A stretch of DNA of 64,000 nucleotides from Methylobacter sp. S3L5C (GTDB taxonomy: Bacteria > Pseudomonadota > Gammaproteobacteria > Methylococcales > Methylomonadaceae), in NCBI RefSeq assembly GCF_022788635.1, contig NZ_CP076024.1:2480001-2544000 (forward strand). Direction: 5' to 3'. Under the pieces are notes generated by a model that saw only the letters and a program-made list of their open reading frames with translations, did not search any database and was not told the DNA's origin. Below, piece by piece: positions 51,677 to 60,077 of this stretch (its first letter is position 1; the number at the start of each line of letters is the position of its first letter). A program made the translations under genes and the position numbers.

Positions 51677-52827
51677 GACAATTTCCTGGTTTGAATGTTT
51701 TGGTCAGCGGTTACTGTGTGGAGATTAAGATTGCTATCAAGATTAAGATAACGCTCGGCGATGGCGACGAAATCGTCAAATCCGGCCAGAAAAGCATCGG
51801 TCATGTCGGGATCGAAGTGCTTGCCGCGGCCTGCAGCAATAATGTTGCGGGCTTGATTGTAGGACATTGCCGGCTTATAAGTACGGGCTGAAATTAGTGC
51901 ATCAAAAACGTCGGCAATAGCCATCAGGCGAGCAGAAACAGGAATGTCATCTTTTGCCAGTCCGTCAGGATAGCCGCTACCATCCCATTTTTCGTGGTGC
52001 CAGTGGGCGATTTCTTTGGCCAAAGTAAGAAATGCCAAGTGTATATCAATATCCTGTTCGGCCTGCTCGATGGCATCGCTACCTAACTTGGCGTGGGTTT
52101 GCATGATAGCCCATTCCTCAGAGTTAAGTTTGCCTGGTTTGTGCAGAATATGATCGGGAATGCCAACTTTACCAATATCGTGCAATGGCGCAGATCTGGA
52201 TAACAGATTAATATAGTTATCAGTAAGCGTAGCAGCAAAGCGAGGATGTAGGATTAAGCCATTGGCCAGTCGCTGGATATAGCCCTGGGTGCGTAAAATA
52301 TGATTGCCGGTTTCCAGATCACGGGTTTCAGCTAAACGCGCCAGCGCCTGAATACTAACCCGTTGGGTGAAATCGTTCTCGGTCATACGCCTGGTAACTT
52401 CGGCTTCAAGGGTTGCATTCTGGTCTTTCATCCAGTCACGTGCCAATTTGGCTTCAAGTTGGGTATGCACTCGAGCCAGTACTACAGCCGGTATGATGGG
52501 CTTGGTTATATAATCGGCAGCGCCAAGTTGCAGGCCGCGTTCTTCATCACCTATATTAGCCAAAGCGGTAAGAAAAATAACGGGAATGTCACTGGTTATG
52601 GGGGTATCGCGTAATTGTTTAAGTACCTCGTAACCATCCATGTCCGGCATCATAACATCCAGTAAAATTAGATCCGGCTTAGGTAGTCTGCCAGCTATGT
52701 GGCAACCACTTTCACCAGTAGTTGTTGCCAGTACCCGATATTTTGGGCGTAGTAGCTCACTTAATACAGACAGGCTTTCTGAGGCATCGTCAATAATCAG
52801 AATGGTAGTATTAGTTTCGCTAATCAT
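51673..52827 (-). CDS. Response regulator with HD-GYP phosphodiesterase domain
   Basis: A 384-residue output protein: receiver domain (Asp in LILLDVMMPDMDGYE, about residue 56; Lys in YITKPI) followed by an HD-GYP domain with NHILRTQGYIQRL, HDIGKVGIPDHILHKPG (about 215) and HHEKWDGSGYPDGL (about 277). The motifs are intact, so c-di-GMP hydrolysis is likely (GYP present). It is the first gene of the operon with cheBR and the hybrid kinase, whose receiver or Hpt domain may phosphorylate it. This would tie a methylation-type sensor to c-di-GMP output. Confidence 0.94.
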   Translation of the reverse strand: MISETNTTILIIDDASESLSVLSELLRPKYRVLATTTGESGCHIAGRLPKPDLILLDVMMPDMDGYEVLKQLRDTPITSDIPVIFLTALANIGDEERGLQLGAADYITKPIIPAVVLARVHTQLEAKLARDWMKDQNATLEAEVTRRMTENDFTQRVSIQALARLAETRDLETGNHILRTQGYIQRLANGLILHPRFAATLTDNYINLLSRSAPLHDIGKVGIPDHILHKPGKLNSEEWAIMQTHAKLGSDAIEQAEQDIDIHLAFLTLAKEIAHWHHEKWDGSGYPDGLAKDDIPVSARLMAIADVFDALISARTYKPAMSYNQARNIIAAGRGKHFDPDMTDAFLAGFDDFVAIAERYLNLDSNLNLHTVTADQNIQTRKLS

Positions 52828-52962
52828 GCGCCTGTATTCCTTGAGTTTTAAGCTGTATTTTAAACCTTTTAATGTTTTTGAAAAGCTGATTATTTGTTAT
52901 GAGGTTAGCGAGATGGGGCAGGAAGTTTAAGTATTAGTTTAAAAATGTGCGGACTGTTCAAA

Positions 52963-53003
52963 AATAAGTAAATGGTGGGTATATCTGTCATCATTTACTT
53001 ATT
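52963..53003 (-). terminator. AT-rich terminator-like hairpin upstream of the signalling operon
   Basis: Arms AATAAGTAAATGGTG and CATCATTTACTTATT (one G-T pair, 15 bp) with an 11-base loop. Read on the minus strand the stem runs into TTATTTTTG, so it can end transcription from the membrane-protein gene that stops at 53075. Confidence 0.6.
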
Positions 53004-53074
53004 CTTGAGCCAATTCAAGGAAGCTATTGTTGACACAATTTTTTTATAGGCGAGTTATTGGCTATATTTGGTAG

Positions 53075-53803
53075 TCAGCTTTTAAGGGGCAATTCGCTGT
53101 TATTTGTATAGCTTTGAACGGTGAAGAAATTTTTAAAATACGGCATGAAACTAATGGTAGTGGGGATTGAATAGAAGCAATAAATAGCGGCGGCTTCGCC
53201 TGTTGAAACGCCCAGCAACCATTGCGGCATAAATAAAGTCATCAGGGCCATAAATAAATGATAACTGGAAATTTTCCAGTTATTTTTCCAGATAAAGCCA
53301 CTTAATGCCAGCGCAAATAGCGACCCGTGAGTAACAAAGGTTCCAAATGCACTCGCGATGTGATAGCCGATATGATAAGTTCCCATAAACAAACAGGAAA
53401 CCATATTGCCAATAAAATTAGGTGTAGTATCAAAAATTTGCAGATTTTTTGGCAGAAAAGAACACACCAGGAATAAACAGCTTAAAGTTGCTCCAAATAA
53501 TGTGGCATGTTTAAGTGCAGATTTATCAGATGAGTAGGTGGCGAGTGCTGGCATAATCGCTAGTGCCTGCATACTGATATGATAAGTTGATAATTCACTT
53601 AAAAAAAGATTAGGCCCGTAGCCACATTGATCGGCAACCGGGTAGGCAAAATATTGAATAAATTCCATGAGTGAAAAATGAAAAATAGCATAAGATCTTG
53701 CCACTCTTACCCAAAAGGATTCAGTTTTATCAAGAAAAGTCACGCTTGAAGCTGCAATTCCTATAACACCGAGCCCCAGTGACATGTCAGCACTAAAACA
53801 CAT
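53075..53803 (-). CDS. DUF6629-like seven-helix membrane protein
   Basis: Integral membrane protein of 242 residues starting MCFSADMSLGLGVIGIAASS, the typical MCFSA-type start of this family, with about seven hydrophobic helices (for instance LFGATLSCLFLVCSFL and LFMALMTLFMPQWLLGV). There are conserved-looking polar residues inside helices (FSLMEFIQYFAY; GTYHIGYHIASAFG). The open frame extends 17 codons upstream, but MCFSA defines the start. Function is not known. It is a single gene followed by a terminator-like hairpin. Confidence 0.7.
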   Translation of the reverse strand: MCFSADMSLGLGVIGIAASSVTFLDKTESFWVRVARSYAIFHFSLMEFIQYFAYPVADQCGYGPNLFLSELSTYHISMQALAIMPALATYSSDKSALKHATLFGATLSCLFLVCSFLPKNLQIFDTTPNFIGNMVSCLFMGTYHIGYHIASAFGTFVTHGSLFALALSGFIWKNNWKISSYHLFMALMTLFMPQWLLGVSTGEAAAIYCFYSIPTTISFMPYFKNFFTVQSYTNNSELPLKS

Positions 53804-53902
53804 AGTTTTTACCCAAAATAAAAAACAGTATAATAAAAAAAACCAGTAACACAACGTATTAAGGTGATTTCCTGTGAATAATAGTCCGGCTTGTTGATCT
53901 TT

Positions 53903-54157
53903 TTATGTATTTGCTGCGTTGTCAAAATAGTTACGTAGCCAGCTACGAGCTTGTTTTTGCGCCTCGGCAACTGCTCCTGCGTCTCTTAAGAAGCCTGCTG
54001 TTGGTAACCTCAATCGCTTTCCAGATGCCGTTCTACCTTCTGCCCCCACATGGCTACGTACCTCCAGTATAATCACCGGGGATGTGGTTAATGCAGAGTT
54101 TGCAGGAGCAAATATCTGTCCTTGCCGTCGTTGTAAATAAACAAAAAAAATCCTGCG
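53903..54157 (-). other. Start-less open stretch, possible dispersed element or gene remnant
   Basis: Read on the minus strand, 84 codons are open from a TGA to the TAA at 53903-53905, with no usable start codon. The translation looks protein-like (SPVIILEVRSHVGAEGR; QARSWLRNYFDNAANT). A second frame in the same stretch is also protein-like at its end (GYVTILTTQQIHKKI). A high-complexity, GC-richer block in an otherwise AT-rich gap suggests an inserted or repeated element or a decayed gene end. I cannot name it. Confidence 0.35.
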
Positions 54158-54337
54158 TCACTTGGGGTTATTCATTCTTGTATATCAGCTAAAGTTATTA
54201 AAGTGGTTGTGTTGTGCGTGTAAAAGATCAAAAGAAGTGAATGGTACGTTTTACTTGCTACATTCATGGTCGCTTTAAAAGTAATATTTCCCTCCGACAG
54301 GTTCATTGGCTTTTTTACTTGAGAATCTTTAACGGTT

Positions 54338-54934
54338 TTATGAATTATGCGAGTCACCCAAATTGCGCATTTGTCTGAGTATCCAATTTTGTCTTCTGAT
54401 GACATAACTGGAAGGGTTTGCTGCCTTTAGCTGAAGGGGGTTGGGTAATGTAGCTGCAAGCATCGCTGCTTGTGAACGGCTGAGATTTTTTGCCGAAGTA
54501 TTAAAGTAGTGTTGGCTTGCTGCCTCTATACCAAATAAATGATCACCAAATTCAGCAATATTCAGGTACACCACGACTATTCGTTGCTTACTCCAAGCTA
54601 TTTCTATAAGTAAAGTAAACCAGGCTTCCAAGCCTTTACGGATAAAGCTTTTGGATGGCGTTAAAAATAAATTTTTGGCAACTTGTTGGGAAATGGTGCT
54701 GGCTCCTCTCAAGTGTCGTCCGCCATTGATGTAAGTAGTAATTGACGAGCTTATGGATTGTAGATCAAAACCAAAGTGCTGGTAAAACTGTTGATCTTCT
54801 GAGGCAATAACGGCAGTGGGTGCATTTGAGGAAATATCTTGTGCACTGATCCATTGATAGCTAATAGGCTTGAAGGTGTGGTCTTTAATCAAGTCTTCAT
54901 AATGTCGATACAACATAAAAGTCGAAGTTGGCAC
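54338..54934 (-). CDS. mtgA: Monofunctional peptidoglycan transglycosylase MtgA, 5' end cut by IS
   Basis: Glycosyltransferase-51 enzyme that polymerises lipid II into glycan strands. Motifs present: ASEDQQFYQHFGFD (catalytic Glu), GASTISQQVAKNLFL, RKGLEAWFTLLIE and VVYLNIAEFGDHLFGIEAA. The first usable start is GTG 54934, but it lies after the membrane anchor. The frame continues upstream through SLLFFVVSSIAIVILLKWLP, a membrane helix, to 55037, exactly where the IS3 element begins, with no ATG, GTG or TTG before it. So the original start codon and first residues are lost, and the protein is probably not made correctly. A 77-codon ORF overlapping its 3' end is a shadow. Confidence 0.85.
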   Translation of the reverse strand: MPTSTFMLYRHYEDLIKDHTFKPISYQWISAQDISSNAPTAVIASEDQQFYQHFGFDLQSISSSITTYINGGRHLRGASTISQQVAKNLFLTPSKSFIRKGLEAWFTLLIEIAWSKQRIVVVYLNIAEFGDHLFGIEAASQHYFNTSAKNLSRSQAAMLAATLPNPLQLKAANPSSYVIRRQNWILRQMRNLGDSHNS

Positions 54935-55113
54935 CGGCAGCCACTTTAATAAAATAACGATAGCAATAGATGAGACAACAAAAAAAAGCAGGCTATTTCG
55001 CAGTATTACACGTAGTGATAATCGGTAATTGTCAATGTAGTTGTCGCCTCGACGGTTAAATCTTACTCTGGTTTGTTTTCTAAATAATCACTTCCTTGGT
55101 AGCATTTTTTTGT

Positions 55114-56142
55114 TTAGACCTTGTCTGGGTTAAGGTGGGCTGTCTGGATTTTTTCCCAATTACGGGAACTTCCAGTCCAGCGTTGCGGATGTTTAGCACG
55201 TGCTGCTTCGTAGACGACTTTACGGTTATCCAGAAGCTTGTCGTCCAAGCCTTCATGGCGTTGCGCTGGAGTAATAAACCGAATAGCGCTGTGACGATGC
55301 TCATGGTTGTACCATTCCACTAAGCTTGTGACCCACTGACGCGCTTCCGTAACATCGGCGAACGGCTTTAGCGGATAGTTAGGACGATATTTCAAGGTCT
55401 TAAACAACGATTCTGAGTACGGATTATCGTTGCTAACCGATGGCCGACTAAACGAAGGCATGACACCCAGTTGTTGCAAGGTCGCCAGCATAGTCGATCC
55501 CTTCATCGGACTGCCGTTGTCAGAATGCAGGATAAGCTGTTCTGCCTGTATCCCTTCACGATGACAGAGATCACGTAACAATTCGCCAGCCAAGGCGCTG
55601 TTTTCTTCTTCATACACCTGCCAACCGACGATCTTTCGGCTGAAAATATCAACAAATAGATACAGATAGAAAAACTGTCCACGGATCAGTGATGGCAGAT
55701 AAGTAATGTCCCAACTGTACAGTTGATTAGGTGCTGTAGCACATGCCGCGCGTGGCTTTGTTCGTGTTTGAGCCGGACGTTCGCTACGCCGATGGGTAAG
55801 CTGTTTTTCCTCGCGCAGGATGCGATAGAAGGTCGACTCAGACGCCAGATAGCTACCTTGGTCGGCCAGTCGTGGCACGATCTGACTCGGTGGCAGATGA
55901 CCAAATTCATCTGAATTAGCGACGATCAGCACCTCGGCACGCTCGATTGCTGTTAGTTTGTGTGGCGGTTGATAGTCACGCAAGGGGCGTTGATCGCAGT
56001 GAATCGTCTCACCTGTCTGCCAGCGTTGTAAGGTACGCTCACTAAGTCCTAATACTTCACAGGCTTTAGCTTGACGTGCTCCCGCAGTTACTGATTCATT
56101 AAGTAAAGCAATCACTTGTTCGCGCTCTTCGTGGCCAGTCAT
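55114..56142 (-). CDS. IS3-family transposase OrfB (catalytic part)
   Basis: A 342-residue protein with an N-terminal helix-turn-helix region (KACEVLGLSERTLQRWQTGE), an HTH_21-like linker (SESTFYRILREEKQL) and an rve/DDE integrase core: Asp in YSWDITYLPSL, Asp in LILHSDNGSPMKGS and Glu in NDNPYSESLFKTLKY, the IS3-type DD(35)E arrangement. It starts within the end of orfA (ATGA overlap of 4 bases) behind a strong GGGGGGAGAGG, pointing to translational coupling rather than programmed frameshifting. It appears intact. Confidence 0.95.
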   Translation of the reverse strand: MTGHEEREQVIALLNESVTAGARQAKACEVLGLSERTLQRWQTGETIHCDQRPLRDYQPPHKLTAIERAEVLIVANSDEFGHLPPSQIVPRLADQGSYLASESTFYRILREEKQLTHRRSERPAQTRTKPRAACATAPNQLYSWDITYLPSLIRGQFFYLYLFVDIFSRKIVGWQVYEEENSALAGELLRDLCHREGIQAEQLILHSDNGSPMKGSTMLATLQQLGVMPSFSRPSVSNDNPYSESLFKTLKYRPNYPLKPFADVTEARQWVTSLVEWYNHEHRHSAIRFITPAQRHEGLDDKLLDNRKVVYEAARAKHPQRWTGSSRNWEKIQTAHLNPDKV

Positions 56143-56639
56143 TCGACCTCTCCCCCCAAGAGCGCCCGGAACTTTTTTTGCAGTACCAACAGCGCTGCGG
56201 CTTCTGCTAAGGCTTTGTCTTTACGCAATAAATTGCGCTCAAGGCTTTGGACTTCTTCTTTCAATATACGCAGGACCCGCGCTTCTTCACGCTTGTCTAC
56301 TAAGTCATCCTGGCGGCAGAAATCAGCTTTCCATTGTTCCAACTGATGAATAAAAACGCCGCGTTCACGACACCAGGCATTTAAGTCTTCACCGATCAAA
56401 TTATAGGTTTTTTGTAAAGCAGTAAAGCGTTCTTCAGAGCTCCAATCTTCGGGACGCTTTGATTTTAGCGGTGCAAGTTTGACGTCCTGTTCCTTCTGTT
56501 TCATCCAAGCCTTCAAGGTTGTTAAATGGATATTCAATTCGTTTGCGACGGACTGAACTGATTGGTCATTACTACGATTGTATACTTTTACCAGGGCCTG
56601 CTCTCTGAAGCCTACTGAATACCTTTTATATTTTTTCAT
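56139..56639 (-). CDS. IS3-family transposase OrfA (DNA-binding part)
   Basis: About 166 residues: N-terminal HTH_Tnp_1 helix-turn-helix (SVGFREQALVKVYNRSNDQS; LNIHLTTLKAWMKQKEQD), then a basic middle and a C-terminal leucine-zipper-like coiled coil (LKEEVQSLERNLLRKDKALA). An upstream ATG four codons earlier (56651) is also open. It is longer than the usual OrfA of about 100 residues, as in some IS3 subgroups. It recognises the IS ends and works with OrfB. Confidence 0.9.
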   Translation of the reverse strand: MKKYKRYSVGFREQALVKVYNRSNDQSVQSVANELNIHLTTLKAWMKQKEQDVKLAPLKSKRPEDWSSEERFTALQKTYNLIGEDLNAWCRERGVFIHQLEQWKADFCRQDDLVDKREEARVLRILKEEVQSLERNLLRKDKALAEAAALLVLQKKFRALLGGEVE

Positions 56640-56828
56640 TTCTACTCTCAAATTTTATTTTTTCTTAAAAGTTGAGGCGACAACTATTCTGACGCAGGGG
56701 GTAATGACTGGGCTTGACTGGGCTGTATGTGTCGGGATTTTTTTGCCAAGTTATTGTTAATGTTCGTTTAAGAAAAATATTGTTGAGTATGATAAAGCCT
56801 TTGCTTATGTTTGAATACAAGCCCTCTG

Positions 56829-58313
56829 TTATTTTTGTAACTGAATTGCGTCACTTAAGGTTACTTCGGTTTGCCAGCCGCCACCCAAAGCTTTATATAA
56901 AGCAACCAGATCGTTTGACAGTTGGGCTTCACTATCGACCAGATTGCGTTGCGCCTGAAAAAGCGCCTGCTGGGTTTGGAGTACATCCAGAAACATTGAT
57001 AAACCTTTGCTATAGCGCTCATCGGCCATTTGCACCGCGAGTTCACTTGCGGCAACGGCTTGAGCAAGTGCCTGGTGTCTGTGTTGCTCATTTTTATAGG
57101 CTACGAGTGCATCTTCGACTTCTTTAAAAGCGGTTAAAACAGTTGATTGGTAGGAGAGAAAGGCTAGGTCAAATTGCGCATTTTTACTTTTGATGTTGGC
57201 GTTAATTCGTCCCCAATTAAAAATGGGTAAGGTTAACGATGAGGCAGTAGACCATGATTTACCAATGGGAGTGAAGTCTGTAATGCGCGTATTTTGCAGA
57301 CCTATAAACGCTGACAGATTCACTCTCGGATACAGTTCGGCAGTCGCAACACCGACATTGGCGTTGGCCTCGGCAATTTTTCGTTCAGCATAACGAATAT
57401 CGGGCCTGCGCAATAATAGTTCAGAGGGGAGGTCGGCTATTACAAGGCTGGTCATTACTGGAATGGGAGCTGAATTATCGAGCCGAAGCGCCAGGGCATT
57501 CGGTTCCCGCGCCAGTAAGACGCTAAGTGAGTGGATTGATTGGTTAACAACAGTTTCATACATAGGCATAAAAGCTTCAGTAGTCGCTGTCTGGGATTGT
57601 GCCTGAGCGACTTCCAGCATGCTTGCGAAACCGGCTTGTTGGCGTATTTGAGTCAGTCTTGCTGTTTCTTGTTGAGAATATAAGTTCTCGCGCGTTATGG
57701 CGATTAATTGTTGATTGGTGCGTAACTGGATGTAGTTGCTGGCAACTTCGCCCAGTAGGGTAATCATGACATCTCGGCTGTTTTCTATGGCGCTGTCGAC
57801 ATTAGCGTCAGCGGCTTCTATGGCACGTCTTTCGCCGCCAAAAAAATCCAGCTCCCATTGTGCGTCAAAACCGGATTGAAAAATATTGATGATCTGATTG
57901 CCAAAACCCGAGCCGCCAACTGCGCCGGGTGTGCCACCAGTTTGGCCGCTTGCGGAAGAGTTGTTAAGGCGTCGACTGACATTGCTTTTTCCTGTTATGG
58001 AGGGCAGGCCTGCAGTAATGGTTACCCAGCGTTGGGCGCGAGCATCTTTAACCCGTACCAAAGCCTGTTTTAAATCCAGATTGGCGGCAATGGCATCGGT
58101 GATAAGTCGGTTAAGTATCGGATCATTGAAGCTTTGCCACCATTGATCCCGTAGAATCGAGCTGGTGTGGTTGTCCGGTAATCCGGTATTTCGGTTTTTG
58201 ACGGTTTCGGTCCATTGTTTGGGGGTTGCGACAACAGGGCGCTGGTAGTCGGGCCCGACAGTACAGCCCCAGACCAGAAAAGTTAAAGGCAGCATGATAA
58301 GGCAACGTTTCAT
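56829..58313 (-). CDS. NodT-family outer-membrane efflux lipoprotein
   Basis: TolC-like outer-membrane factor of 494 residues. It has a lipoprotein signal (MKRCLIMLPLTFLVWGC) with the acylated Cys at 17. Two outer-membrane-efflux repeats follow, with long helices and a glycine-rich insert (TGGTPGAVGGSGFGNQ). Family marks include TVGPDYQRP, SNYIQLRTNQQLIAI, LPSELLLRRPDIRYAERK and the LRRPD-type motif. Its start overlaps the adaptor gene stop by 4 bases. It is the last gene of the exporter operon and gives the channel across the outer membrane. Confidence 0.94.
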   Translation of the reverse strand: MKRCLIMLPLTFLVWGCTVGPDYQRPVVATPKQWTETVKNRNTGLPDNHTSSILRDQWWQSFNDPILNRLITDAIAANLDLKQALVRVKDARAQRWVTITAGLPSITGKSNVSRRLNNSSASGQTGGTPGAVGGSGFGNQIINIFQSGFDAQWELDFFGGERRAIEAADANVDSAIENSRDVMITLLGEVASNYIQLRTNQQLIAITRENLYSQQETARLTQIRQQAGFASMLEVAQAQSQTATTEAFMPMYETVVNQSIHSLSVLLAREPNALALRLDNSAPIPVMTSLVIADLPSELLLRRPDIRYAERKIAEANANVGVATAELYPRVNLSAFIGLQNTRITDFTPIGKSWSTASSLTLPIFNWGRINANIKSKNAQFDLAFLSYQSTVLTAFKEVEDALVAYKNEQHRHQALAQAVAASELAVQMADERYSKGLSMFLDVLQTQQALFQAQRNLVDSEAQLSNDLVALYKALGGGWQTEVTLSDAIQLQK

Positions 58314-59299
58314 GACGAGGGACCTTTAGCATCATTTTGGTTGTTTTCTGAATCCTTATTGGTGGAGTAATCACGGGCTTCAATAAATACATCCATCTGT
58401 TGGCCGACATAGACAGGCAGTTGCTTGCGATCAAACCGATACAGCGCCTGCAATACTCGTGTATCAACCCGTTCATTACTGTCGCCGGTCAAGGATTTTT
58501 TAGGGATAACATAGGGTTCGACATAGGCCAGGCTTAGGTCGACTTTGAAGCTTCGATTGCCGCGCAGAAAAGCAATGGCTTTGCTGTTTTTGTCGAAGCG
58601 CCACGCATCATTCTCGTCAATATCAACCCGCACATGCAACTGATTGAGGTCACCGAGCAATAGTAATGGTGTACTTAAAAAGCCGGTTGGGGCAAACTCA
58701 CCCGGTCGAATATTGACTTGCAGTACTTCACCTTCGACTGGTGCGCGCACAATAAGACGACTTAAGGTAGTTTCAGTATCTGCCAGGCTGGCTTCTGCTT
58801 GTTGTACCAATGCCAACGCACTTTCCAGTCTGGCTTTAGTGATTAGCATAGTGTTGCGCCGTTTAAGCAATTCTTCGGCGCTGATGGCGCGACGATCGGT
58901 TACGGCTTCAGCCAAATCACTGAGGGATTTTGCATCATTGAATGTGGCCTTTGCAATGGTAACATCGGCTTTGGCTTTGGCAAGATCTGCACGTTTGATG
59001 GCTAATGCCGCAAGTGTATCAATATCATCCAGATAAAAAAGCGGAGCATCCGCTTTAACTTGATCGCCAACCTTTACGGCTATTGCTTTGACAATGCCAG
59101 GTAAGGGTGTGCCAATGGCGATATTACGGCTTTGTGCTTCAATGATTCCGGCACCGGCAATAAAGGCTTTAAAGGGTGCAGAGGCAGGCTCTGTGATGGC
59201 TTCTGCAATTGGCATAGGATTATTACTATTGATTGCCGTGTAAGTGGCAAATAAAAATCCGGCAACAGCCATTAGCGGGAGTGTGTATTTGATTTGCAT
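58310..59299 (-). CDS. HlyD/RND-type periplasmic adaptor of an ABC exporter
   Basis: Membrane fusion protein of 329 residues with an N-terminal anchor or signal (LPLMAVAGFLFATYTAINS), a lipoyl half (GIVKAIAVKVGDQVKADAPL), a coiled-coil hairpin rich in Ala/Lys/Leu (DLAKAKADVTIAKATFNDA), the second lipoyl half (VRAPVEGEVLQVNIRPGEF) and beta-barrel parts. It links the inner-membrane ABC pump to the NodT-type channel. It lies 66 bases behind the ATPase gene and overlaps the NodT gene. Confidence 0.93.
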   Translation of the reverse strand: MQIKYTLPLMAVAGFLFATYTAINSNNPMPIAEAITEPASAPFKAFIAGAGIIEAQSRNIAIGTPLPGIVKAIAVKVGDQVKADAPLFYLDDIDTLAALAIKRADLAKAKADVTIAKATFNDAKSLSDLAEAVTDRRAISAEELLKRRNTMLITKARLESALALVQQAEASLADTETTLSRLIVRAPVEGEVLQVNIRPGEFAPTGFLSTPLLLLGDLNQLHVRVDIDENDAWRFDKNSKAIAFLRGNRSFKVDLSLAYVEPYVIPKKSLTGDSNERVDTRVLQALYRFDRKQLPVYVGQQMDVFIEARDYSTNKDSENNQNDAKGPSS

Positions 59300-59365
59300 G
59301 GTTAGGATTTAAGGTTCAAGGCAACAGGTGAAATTCGGTGGGTATAAAGGGCGTGGTGAAAGGGG

Positions 59366-60076
59366 TCAAGGGCTTGTCGCTTTAATCTTGCTTTCTTTTA
59401 CCTTAACAATATGCCCGTCATCCATTTCGGCAATACGATCGGCAAAGTCAAAAATACGCGTATCATGGGTAACAATGACTAAAGTTCGGTCTTTTTGCAT
59501 GGCGACTGCTTTGAGCAGTTCCATCACATTACGCCCGGTTTCATGGTCCAGTGCGCTGGTGGGTTCGTCACAAACAATAAGTCGTGGGTTATGTACCAAG
59601 GCACGGGCAATGGCGACACGTTGTTGTTGTCCACCGGAAAGTTGTGAAGGTAATGACTGCCAGCGCTCTCCCAAGCCCACCTGCTCAAGTAATGTTATGG
59701 CTTTACGTTCGGCTTCAATGCGTTTCATGCCGTTAATAATAAGTGGAATCGAGACATTTTCTGCAGCATTGAGTGACGGTAGCAGGTTAAACGCCTGAAA
59801 TACAAAGCCAATGTTTTTTGCCCTAAAATTTAATTTGTCCTTGCTGCGCATGGTAAGTAAATTTTCACCAAATAATTCACAAACGCCTTCATCCTGATCG
59901 AGAATACCGGCGATTACTGAAATAAGGGTCGTTTTACCACAGCCGGATGGCCCGACCAACATCATTAGTTTGCCCTCAGCAATCTCCAGATTAATATGAT
60001 TAAGGGCGGTTACTTTTTGACCACCGGTATCATAAACTTTGACTACGTTTTGACAGCGTACGGCTATACTCGTCAT
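59366..60076 (-). CDS. ABC transporter ATP-binding protein (MacB/DevA/LolD type)
   Basis: A 236-residue nucleotide-binding subunit: Walker A GPSGCGKTT, Q-loop VFQAFNLLPSLNAAENVSIP, signature LSGGQQQRVAIARALVHNP, Walker B LIVCDEPTSALD and the H-loop TH in VIVTHDTRIFDF. Start at 60076, where ATG lies one base after the permease stop and behind AAAGG; an ORF start 6 codons earlier would run into the permease gene. Serves the permease just upstream. Confidence 0.95.
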   Translation of the reverse strand: MTSIAVRCQNVVKVYDTGGQKVTALNHINLEIAEGKLMMLVGPSGCGKTTLISVIAGILDQDEGVCELFGENLLTMRSKDKLNFRAKNIGFVFQAFNLLPSLNAAENVSIPLIINGMKRIEAERKAITLLEQVGLGERWQSLPSQLSGGQQQRVAIARALVHNPRLIVCDEPTSALDHETGRNVMELLKAVAMQKDRTLVIVTHDTRIFDFADRIAEMDDGHIVKVKESKIKATSP

Positions 60077-60077
60077 G

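Larger units (their letters stand above)
55038..56686 (-). mobile_element. IS3-family insertion sequence with orfA/orfB
   Basis: Ends defined by inverted repeats: TAGTTGTCGCCTCGACGG (from 55038) and, reverse-complemented from 56686, TAGTTGTCGCCTCAACTT; 13 perfect bases, then about 6 of 9. Length 1649 bp. It carries two overlapping genes read right to left. The flanks (CAATG / TTCTG) show no target duplication, and the right flank does not contain the missing 5' end of mtgA, so a deletion or rearrangement accompanied or followed insertion. Confidence 0.88.

Noticed and set aside
54172-54405. 77-codon ORF overlapping the end of mtgA
   Set aside because: It overlaps the conserved C-terminal coding region of mtgA in another frame and has no family resemblance.
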